In this document: in pieces, positions 7,698 to 13,823 of the stretch
How positions within the stretch are numbered: the first letter of the stretch is position 1
How the letters are laid out: each line of letters begins with the position of its first letter
NCBI GenBank assembly: GCA_050123335.1
Contig: JASFHH010000020.1
Coordinates: 1-28,050 of the forward strand
Reading direction: 5' to 3'
Origin: JASFHF01 sp050123335
Lineage (GTDB): Bacteria; Pseudomonadota; Gammaproteobacteria; UBA12402
Length of the DNA: 28,050 nucleotides
Translations under genes and position numbers: made by a program
Notes under the pieces: generated by a model
Told to the model about the DNA's origin: nothing
Databases searched by the model: none
What the model saw: the letters and a program-made list of their open reading frames with translations, nothing else

Positions 7698-8213
7698 CTA
7701 CGACGAAATTCCAAACGTTGCTTGGATTATTCGCCATGTTTCAAAAATGTTGACCGCAAAAATTCCCCCAATAAGATGGGTGATTCCCTTGCCAACCATT
7801 CCCGGCTGTTGCCCTCCCGAATGAGCTGCTCTTGCCAACAAAACCCAGCCACGAATAAATGCGACAAATCCAATAATTTGCACAATATGGCCAGCCATCA
7901 CATACGTAGCAGTAGGATCAAATCCTTCTTGCCCAGCGCTATAAGGCCGTGTATGCTGGAAAAATGTATACATAGTATGATGTATTACATCCGGCCAAAA
8001 CAACAACACTACTGCCACAATCAAAGTTGAAAGCGGCTTCATGATGTTAGTTGAATAAGACATCATAACCCGCATTTCGCCATAAATTTTAAACTCAAAA
8101 AATGACTTAAATGCAAAAAACAACCCCATTACAAAAGTAACTGCTGTTGCCAATCTCCAAAAATCAGGCACCTGTTCATTAAGATGCTTGATAATATCAG
8201 CAAAATTTATCAA
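7698..8213 (-). CDS. icmC: IcmC/DotE, multi-pass Dot/Icm membrane protein, TTG start
   Basis: 171 residues (Legionella IcmC ~194) with several hydrophobic segments (about 20-38, 56-72, 105-125, 146-162) and the polar YGEMRVMMSYSTN loop between the first two. The family is related to IcmD and IcmV and is required for secretion, with unknown mechanism. The start is assigned to TTG 8213, since an in-frame TAA lies six bases upstream and the next Met is residue 29, inside the first membrane segment. A GGGG stretch 8 bases upstream may serve as ribosome site. An ATG further upstream is in another frame and terminates after nine codons. Its position next to icmD and icmG supports the call. Confidence 0.85.
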   Translation of the reverse strand: MINFADIIKHLNEQVPDFWRLATAVTFVMGLFFAFKSFFEFKIYGEMRVMMSYSTNIMKPLSTLIVAVVLLFWPDVIHHTMYTFFQHTRPYSAGQEGFDPTATYVMAGHIVQIIGFVAFIRGWVLLARAAHSGGQQPGMVGKGITHLIGGIFAVNIFETWRIIQATFGISS

Positions 8214-8304
8214 GTTTTAACCCCATTATTTCAATCACTTATTCACGTTACGCACATCAATCAAATTCTACGAACAACGCACAATATAAACACATTCACG
8301 GTGG

Positions 8305-8336
8305 ATCCCGGATAGCCGCTATGCGGCTTCCGGGAT
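8305..8336. repeat. REP-like GC-rich hairpin between icmG and icmC
   Basis: ATCCCGGA (8305-8312) pairs with TCCGGGAT (8329-8336), and AGCCGC (8314-8319) pairs with GCGGCT (8323-8328) around TAT; only one bulged base breaks the stem. It lies in a 211-bp gap, unusually long for this operon, and is GC-rich against AT-rich surroundings. This is the look of a repetitive extragenic palindrome. It could affect mRNA stability between icmG and icmC. I see no clear promoter in the rest of the gap (8214-8424). Confidence 0.75.
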
Positions 8337-8424
8337 AACTTCCGTGGCGCTAATCGCATATCACACTAACGTAAGCAAAAACCGGTGTACTATCACCAAA
8401 ATGCTTCTTACTACATAACGTCAG

Positions 8425-9210
8425 TTATTTAACTCCGTAATATAATCTTATTCCTGAGCTCATCACAACTGTACCACTAAAAGGGTCAATTGATACTACT
8501 TTACCATACCCAGGAATTATGTCCCCCTTGCTTATTGTTATAGCAGAACCATCCGCCCCCCGCAACCATGCTCGCCCAGGTATAACTGCTTGAACAAAAT
8601 AGCTTTTTTTGCGGCGAAGCGCGCGAGCACTAGCAGCTCTGATCCTGCTTTTGCGAGCCAGCGCTGATCTTCTGACTTGTTGCTGCATACTACTCATTTC
8701 TTGGACTTTTGATGATGTACTTTGGGTTAAATTTTGTATGCTGTTAATTCTCTCATTTATATTTGACAGCTTTTGATGAATCTCTTGTAAAGATGATTGA
8801 TTACTCTGCTGCTGCTGCTTAAGAGCATCTATCGCTGTAGAACTTTGCTGTTGTAGCTGCGTGATTTTACTAATCGCTTCGGTTGTTTTGGCAGTTGGTT
8901 CTGCTTTTTTAATCACTGGAGCCGAAGTAACTGCTGATACTGGAGTGACTGCAGGAGTTGTTTTAGTAACTGAAGGCGTCGGCGTGGATTTAATTACTTT
9001 TTTGCTACCTATAGAATGAATAATTTTATAACCAAAAAAAAGCACTACTGCTATTATTATAATAGCTATAATTACTTTCTTTTTGGATGGTTTCTTCTTT
9101 GGCGCACTTGGTTCAGAACCTGTATTGTAATGTTCTTCTTCAGGTTCATAAACCGTCTCTTCATCCTCGTTCAATTGATATCCTGTGTTATCATTATCAT
9201 CCACAGTCAT
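8425..9210 (-). CDS. icmG: IcmG/DotF, inner-membrane protein of the Dot/Icm core
   Basis: 261 residues (Legionella ~269). An acidic cytosolic N terminus (1-35) and a basic stretch precede one membrane segment (about 46-64). Then come a Pro/Thr/Ala linker, a Gln/Ser-rich coiled coil (about 112-180), and a C-terminal periplasmic domain (YFVQAVIPGRAWLRGADG... VVMSSGIRLYYG) typical of IcmG. DotF contacts DotG, DotH, DotC and DotD around the core. The ATG at 9210 has GGAG nine bases upstream. It is separated from icmC by a REP-like element. Confidence 0.9.
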   Translation of the reverse strand: MTVDDNDNTGYQLNEDEETVYEPEEEHYNTGSEPSAPKKKPSKKKVIIAIIIIAVVLFFGYKIIHSIGSKKVIKSTPTPSVTKTTPAVTPVSAVTSAPVIKKAEPTAKTTEAISKITQLQQQSSTAIDALKQQQQSNQSSLQEIHQKLSNINERINSIQNLTQSTSSKVQEMSSMQQQVRRSALARKSRIRAASARALRRKKSYFVQAVIPGRAWLRGADGSAITISKGDIIPGYGKVVSIDPFSGTVVMSSGIRLYYGVK

Positions 9211-9295
9211 AACACTTCACTCCTATATTTCAGGGTTCATGTGAAAAGCAATCTGCTTTATTAAATTCGCGGGAAAACCACTCATTTGCCTATCT

Positions 9296-11431
9296 TTAAA
9301 TTTGTTTTTTTACTTCGCTAACTTTTCTCCTCGCATTCCATTCTCTACCATCAGCCTCACTTACATTAATATTCCTATCAACTTTTGTTTCTGTAGTAGT
9401 CGTAGTTGCAGCAGCATTTGTAGCCGTTGTAGCAGTAGTTGTTGGCGTTGTAGCAGAAGCAGCTTTGCTAGCTGAAACTTCAGCAACAAACGGCTTTTTA
9501 CTAACATTGCTCATAAACAAAACACCAATGCCTACTCCTGCATTAACTCTAACTGTTGGCTTAGTATTATCAAAAATATCGCGGGTAGCATCACTTAAAT
9601 TTTTACCGACTTCTCCTAATCCAACCAATGTTCTATCTCTTGTGCTTAAGTTTGGATGTGTCACCTGAATTACCCCTAAACCCAATGAGGTAGTCCCAGC
9701 ATTAGTAATTGCTTCCGAATAACCAGACAAGAAACTAGCTGCAAACAATGAACCATAACGTAGTAAATAGTGATTATCTACACTACTAGCGATAGCCGTA
9801 TGTGCATCATCAGGATTCATCGCAACCGCATTAATTTGCAGAACATCCGGCCAATCCGGCATGCTCATTTGATTAAATTTCAATACTACTCGCTGCCCGT
9901 CAGAAGTTCGCGACAAGCTGCCTAATAATTTAGCCCCTTTATACTTACCAGAAACAAGAGTAGCCATAACTGGGCCGGCGCGATCGCTATTAACTGCCGT
10001 ATCCAAAACCCCAAACATTATCGTGCCTGCCTTTATTAGTGGAAATTGGCTCAATGATGATCCGCTTTGTGCACCGCCGCCGACACCACCTGCCATATTT
10101 TGACCTGCTGTACCAGCCTCTCCTTCACCACCATTCTTTTTCTCAATAGAGACTTTAACAACTTGTTGTGGCACTACATTCCAGGCAGCAAATAGTTTTT
10201 GTGCTTGCTGCTTAACTGCACCTTCAGCAGCAGCTAGCATTTCTGCCTGTTGTTTTTGAAAATCAGCTTGTTGTTCTGCCATCTGTGTTGCTTGTTTTGC
10301 CTGCTCTTCATTTAAAGCTTGCTGCTGTCGTAATAAATCTTGTTTTTCTTGAGACTGATTTAATGCATCCATCTTAGCATCACCCGTTGAAGGCACAGTA
10401 TCCCCGCGTTGGGCAACATATGCGGATAACAATCTTTGCGCTTCCGCTGGCGAAAGCTTGCCTTCTTTTACTAAACGATTTAAAGCCTCTCCATATTTGC
10501 TTGGTAATACTCCTTCAGAACTAAGCCGCTTAAGCATAGCCGCATCTTCTGGATATAATTTTCCCGATCCAACTAGCCGATCAACTAATTTATCGGCCAA
10601 CGCTGCTCTTGGTGTCTGCATTTGATGCTTGTGTCTATATTCAGCTAATAATTTTTTAGCTTGTTCGGGGGTTAATTTCCCTGCTTTTACTAAACGATCC
10701 AATGCCGCTTTATAATCACCAACTGATAAGCCCTGATTTGCTAATTTATTTAACTGGTCCGCCGTATCTTCTGATATTTGGCCAGCATCTGCCATTTCAT
10801 CAGCTAAATTACTCACTTTAGTAGGTGCGGTAATGCCATGCTCTTTACGATAAGCTGCTAATAATTTTTTAGCTTGTTCAGGAGTTAATTTACCTTCTTT
10901 TACTAAACGATCCAATGCCGCTTTATAATCATTAACCGATGCTCCTTGGTCAGCTAAGGCTTTTAATTGTGCAGCAGCATCCGGTGAAATTTCTCCAGCA
11001 GTTTGCATCTGATTTACTAAATCATTAGTAGCACCAGAAACAGGACGTCCCATTTTCTGACAATAAGCTTGCAACATACGGCAACAATAACCGCATTTTT
11101 GTTCATCAGTTAATGCTGTACTAGGTGGTGTACCGGTATCAGTTCCAATTAAAGTTGGTAATGCACTTTTACCTTTTTGTAATGCTTGTTGTGCAGTTTC
11201 TTGCTCAGATTGTAGTAAAGTTTTTAGATATTCTTTTGATAGCCCTTTGGCGCCTGGTGTAAACTTAGCCTCTGAAGGCACTTGTGGTAACTGTGTAGTT
11301 CCACGCTCAGTAGAAGAAGGAGATCGAGATAAATAAAACCCAATAAATAGCGCAACAACAATGATAATTATCAACAAGATTACCAAATTTCTTTTCTTAG
11401 CTTGTCGAAACATTTCGGTTATCTTTGCCAT
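9296..11431 (-). CDS. icmE: IcmE/DotG, VirB10-like core channel protein, short form with helical repeats
   Basis: 711 residues, against ~1048 in Legionella. A short basic N terminus and one membrane segment (about 15-35) are followed by a linker with a cysteine cluster (CGYCCRMLQAYC, 113-124), three helical repeats (about 132-346), a Gln/Glu/Ala coiled coil (about 353-412), a Gly-rich linker, and the conserved TrbI/VirB10-like C-terminal domain (about 460-650). A Thr/Ala low-complexity tail ends the protein. DotG spans the periplasm and joins the inner membrane to the DotC/DotD/DotH outer-membrane complex. The ATG overlaps the icmK stop by one base (TAATG), implying coupled translation. The length difference is entirely in the repeat region, which in Legionella is a long pentapeptide-like repeat. 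Confidence 0.93.
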   Translation of the reverse strand: MAKITEMFRQAKKRNLVILLIIIIVVALFIGFYLSRSPSSTERGTTQLPQVPSEAKFTPGAKGLSKEYLKTLLQSEQETAQQALQKGKSALPTLIGTDTGTPPSTALTDEQKCGYCCRMLQAYCQKMGRPVSGATNDLVNQMQTAGEISPDAAAQLKALADQGASVNDYKAALDRLVKEGKLTPEQAKKLLAAYRKEHGITAPTKVSNLADEMADAGQISEDTADQLNKLANQGLSVGDYKAALDRLVKAGKLTPEQAKKLLAEYRHKHQMQTPRAALADKLVDRLVGSGKLYPEDAAMLKRLSSEGVLPSKYGEALNRLVKEGKLSPAEAQRLLSAYVAQRGDTVPSTGDAKMDALNQSQEKQDLLRQQQALNEEQAKQATQMAEQQADFQKQQAEMLAAAEGAVKQQAQKLFAAWNVVPQQVVKVSIEKKNGGEGEAGTAGQNMAGGVGGGAQSGSSLSQFPLIKAGTIMFGVLDTAVNSDRAGPVMATLVSGKYKGAKLLGSLSRTSDGQRVVLKFNQMSMPDWPDVLQINAVAMNPDDAHTAIASSVDNHYLLRYGSLFAASFLSGYSEAITNAGTTSLGLGVIQVTHPNLSTRDRTLVGLGEVGKNLSDATRDIFDNTKPTVRVNAGVGIGVLFMSNVSKKPFVAEVSASKAASATTPTTTATTATNAAATTTTTETKVDRNINVSEADGREWNARRKVSEVKKQI
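10394..11038 (-). repeat. Three ~70-codon repeats within icmE
   Basis: DotG residues about 132-204, 205-274 and 275-346 share the pattern of a helix ending in ADQG, then DYKAALDRLVKEGKLTPEQA and KKLLAAYR. The first two units are nearly identical in DNA over long runs, for example around 10693-10717 and 10903-10930, so unit duplication appears recent. The third is more diverged. Confidence 0.8.
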
Positions 11432-12489
11432 TATCTTTCCCTTATCCTTAAATTAACCGTTTTTCCATATCTTGATACCAAAACATCTGAACTTCTGTTC
11501 ATTTCATAAGCTTTGGTTCCATCAGAACTGGTCATTACCGCAATCCAACTAGGCGATAAAACTGTAAACCTTGTACGTAGATACATTTTATTTCCTAACT
11601 GCCATGCTTGACAATCTCCCCCCAAAACCTCTAATGGCTGCGCTCCATCTGGCGGAACACCATCTAAGACCCCCAACAAGACATCCTTTGCTCCCGCAGG
11701 TAAAGTATCACTAGTAGCCTCACCTTGTGAATTTGGCCCAGCTTGTTGCACTCGCAGATCAACCCGATAATCAACTACTTTTTGTCCTGGTACTAAAGTC
11801 AACATTACAGGGGTAGCAAGCTCCTGCAATTTCACTGCAATATTGCCATATGTATACATACTAAGCGCCTGTATCATGATTGTGTTACTGCCTGGCTGCC
11901 ATGGCAATAGATTGAAAGCCTTTGGGTTACCAATATTGCAAGACTCAATTGGCCAGGGAGCGCCTGTATTATCAACAAAGACAATTGATGTAATAAAGCC
12001 CTGCTGCATCCTGATTGGCGTAGGAACCGAACCAGGAGCAAGATCAACCATTTGCGTAGTAGATACTGGCTTAGGCGGTGCATCAGCCGATGTGGCTTGC
12101 GCCCGCTGCGTTTCCGCCAGCATTTGTTTTAGGCGAACAATTTGCTCCGGCGTCATCGGCAAAGCTTGCCGTGACACATTCCGAAAAGCTTGCTCTTCAA
12201 AAGGAGAAGATGTAGTAAAAACACCATGCGGATCATATTGGCTAGATTTTTGGCTCGTTTGTACTGGTGTTAAACTTAATTGCTGTGTCGTGCTTTGAGA
12301 TGACTGCTGTTCCTGATCACCACTACCAAATGATTTGACTAATGACATGAGTGCGGAAGAGCTTTTAACCGAATTTGCCATGGTAAAAACTGGTATGACT
12401 AACAATCCGACCACCGCACAAAGTACGATAGTTTTTATCCAAATTATCCCTGTCAAAATCCATCCCCTCAATTTGCCCCTATAAAGCAT
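11431..12489 (-). CDS. icmK: IcmK/DotH, outer-membrane core complex protein
   Basis: 352 residues (Legionella ~360). It has an N-terminal hydrophobic export signal (about 11-37), a Ser/Gln-rich linker, and a conserved C-terminal half (from about TTQMVDLAPGSVPTPIRMQQGFITS) of beta-rich domains with PWPIESCNIGNP and VLGGDCQAW. DotH forms the outer-membrane ring with the lipoproteins DotC and DotD. Two cysteines (183 and 293 approximately) may form a disulphide. It overlaps icmE by one base and starts 21 bases after icmL. Confidence 0.92.
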   Translation of the reverse strand: MLYRGKLRGWILTGIIWIKTIVLCAVVGLLVIPVFTMANSVKSSSALMSLVKSFGSGDQEQQSSQSTTQQLSLTPVQTSQKSSQYDPHGVFTTSSPFEEQAFRNVSRQALPMTPEQIVRLKQMLAETQRAQATSADAPPKPVSTTQMVDLAPGSVPTPIRMQQGFITSIVFVDNTGAPWPIESCNIGNPKAFNLLPWQPGSNTIMIQALSMYTYGNIAVKLQELATPVMLTLVPGQKVVDYRVDLRVQQAGPNSQGEATSDTLPAGAKDVLLGVLDGVPPDGAQPLEVLGGDCQAWQLGNKMYLRTRFTVLSPSWIAVMTSSDGTKAYEMNRSSDVLVSRYGKTVNLRIRER

Positions 12490-12510
12490 GTATTAGTCAC
12501 CTTTTACTTT

Positions 12511-13134
12511 TTACTTTCCTCGCTGCATTACAATTTCCGTAATACCTATCCCATATTGATTATCTAAAGTTGAGACTCTCTGAATTTTTAAAGTTGCAAG
12601 TATGTTATCACTATAAGAATTTGTACCTTGATAAGATATCAATAATGGTATTTGTGCTTCCCAAGTATAACGTCCTCCAATTATATATTGATTGGAGATA
12701 ATTGGTGCTCCATTTAAAACAGCAGAAACTATTAATCTTTGATCTTTAACTGTTTGAATAGTTTTTGCTTGTGATAATGCCTCCATAAAACTATTCCAAC
12801 CGGATGTAGTAAAATATTTCCTGCTTTCTTGAAAAGAACGTTGATAGTGTAAAAAATCAAATGAAAAAATTGATACTAATGCTTGGCTTGCCCACTGCAA
12901 TACATTATTCTCGCTAAGATTGGGCTGATTTAAAGGAATTAAAGGAATAATTCTGCCAGAATCAGTAGTAGCAAAGTATTTCGGTGTTGGTCTGCTAACA
13001 ATCAAAAAAATCACAATGCCAACTAATGCGACAATAATAATTATCGCTCCCAACAATGCCATGGTAACTTTACGATAGCTGTCGCGATAAAAATTACTGC
13101 GTAATTTTACCAACTCTAATGCATCATGTACCAT
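12511..13134 (-). CDS. icmL: IcmL/DotI, inner-membrane Dot/Icm protein (VirB8-like fold)
   Basis: 207 residues (Legionella ~212). A short cytosolic part with DALELVKLRSNFYRDSYRK precedes one membrane segment (about 25-47). A periplasmic domain follows (PTPKYFATTDSGRIIPLIPLN, then WASQALVSIFSFDFLHY), the standard DotI signature; its fold is VirB8-like. In Legionella it pairs with its paralogue DotJ/IcmM, whose gene would lie between icmN and icmL but is absent here. DotI may therefore form homo-oligomers, or a second paralogue may lie elsewhere. Confidence 0.93.
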   Translation of the reverse strand: MVHDALELVKLRSNFYRDSYRKVTMALLGAIIIIVALVGIVIFLIVSRPTPKYFATTDSGRIIPLIPLNQPNLSENNVLQWASQALVSIFSFDFLHYQRSFQESRKYFTTSGWNSFMEALSQAKTIQTVKDQRLIVSAVLNGAPIISNQYIIGGRYTWEAQIPLLISYQGTNSYSDNILATLKIQRVSTLDNQYGIGITEIVMQRGK

Positions 13135-13183
13135 AATTCATAACCTTTATTTACATTTCATCAAGTAGTTAACTTATATTCTG

Positions 13184-13212
13184 ACTATATAACAGAGATA
13201 TAATCTACACAA
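13184..13212 (-). promoter_or_regulatory. Possible internal promoter upstream of icmL
   Basis: In the 81-bp icmN-icmL gap, the minus strand has TTGTGT (13212-13207), a 17-base spacer and TATAGT (13189-13184). The -10 is good and the -35 poor. It would start a transcript about 50 bases before icmL, at the spot where icmM is missing. Weak evidence. Confidence 0.3.
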
Positions 13213-13215
13213 GCT

Positions 13216-13743
13216 TTAAGGCAGCCTTTTTGTAATAATCTCTATTCTATTCCCCCAATGCGCTTCTTCTACCTTCGTTTTAGCTCTTCCGCCAGATGAA
13301 TACATCAGACGCGCATCAATTCGCCTTCGCCATAAATCATTCACCACTTTCTGTGCTTGTTGGTATGCAAGAGAAACATTACCTCCACTTTCTTGTGTAT
13401 CGGCAAATCCGATCACACGCACAGTTATTTTTTGATAACACCTTAAAAATGCTGTCATAAGATTAAGTGGACTATATGCTTCCGGCCTTAAATTAGCAGA
13501 CCCTTTTACAAACAACATTCTCGAAGGAAAAATTATATAAATACAATCCCCAAAATAACTAACCTGTGCACCTTTATAACGCAATTTATCAGCTAATAAT
13601 TTTTGCCTGGCTAACGAACAAAATGAACCATATTTTAAATCGTAGTTGCAATGCACACACTTACCATTGTTGGTACAACCGCATAAAAATCCGATTGTTA
13701 AACCCAACAACATTACGATTATTAATCCGCTCTTGTTCTTCAT
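13216..13743 (-). CDS. icmN: IcmN/DotK, OmpA-like lipoprotein of the Dot/Icm system
   Basis: 175 residues. A lipoprotein signal (hydrophobic 7-20, lipobox LCGC with Cys23) is followed by a Cys-containing segment (GKCVHCNYDLKYGSFC). The rest is an OmpA-like peptidoglycan-binding domain: YIIFPSRMLFVKGSANLRP, ITVRVIGFADTQES, then QAQKVVNDLWRRRIDAR and GNRIEI. DotK sits at the outer membrane and is thought to anchor the complex to peptidoglycan. ATG 13743 follows AAAGGATAG; a GGTGTC palindrome lies 20 bases further upstream. It is followed directly by icmL rather than icmM. Confidence 0.9.
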   Translation of the reverse strand: MKNKSGLIIVMLLGLTIGFLCGCTNNGKCVHCNYDLKYGSFCSLARQKLLADKLRYKGAQVSYFGDCIYIIFPSRMLFVKGSANLRPEAYSPLNLMTAFLRCYQKITVRVIGFADTQESGGNVSLAYQQAQKVVNDLWRRRIDARLMYSSGGRAKTKVEEAHWGNRIEIITKRLP

Positions 13744-13763
13744 ATTTATCTATCCTTTAAAGA

Positions 13764-13776
13764 GGTGTCTGACACC
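13764..13776. repeat. GGTGTC-T-GACACC palindrome between icmO and icmN
   Basis: A perfect 6-bp inverted repeat around one base, in the 80-bp gap upstream of icmN. The same 13 bases occur at 16487-16499 upstream of icmO, and the same ends bound the large hairpin at 6606-6668. It looks like a short member of that family. Confidence 0.75.
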
Positions 13777-13823
13777 TATTATTATCATAGTATCGAAATA
13801 GCGCTTATAATTCATTAAAAATT

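Noticed and set aside
11843..12298. 151-codon plus-strand frame opposite icmK
   Set aside because: It lies wholly within the conserved icmK gene, has no ribosome site, and its Cys-rich product resembles nothing I know.
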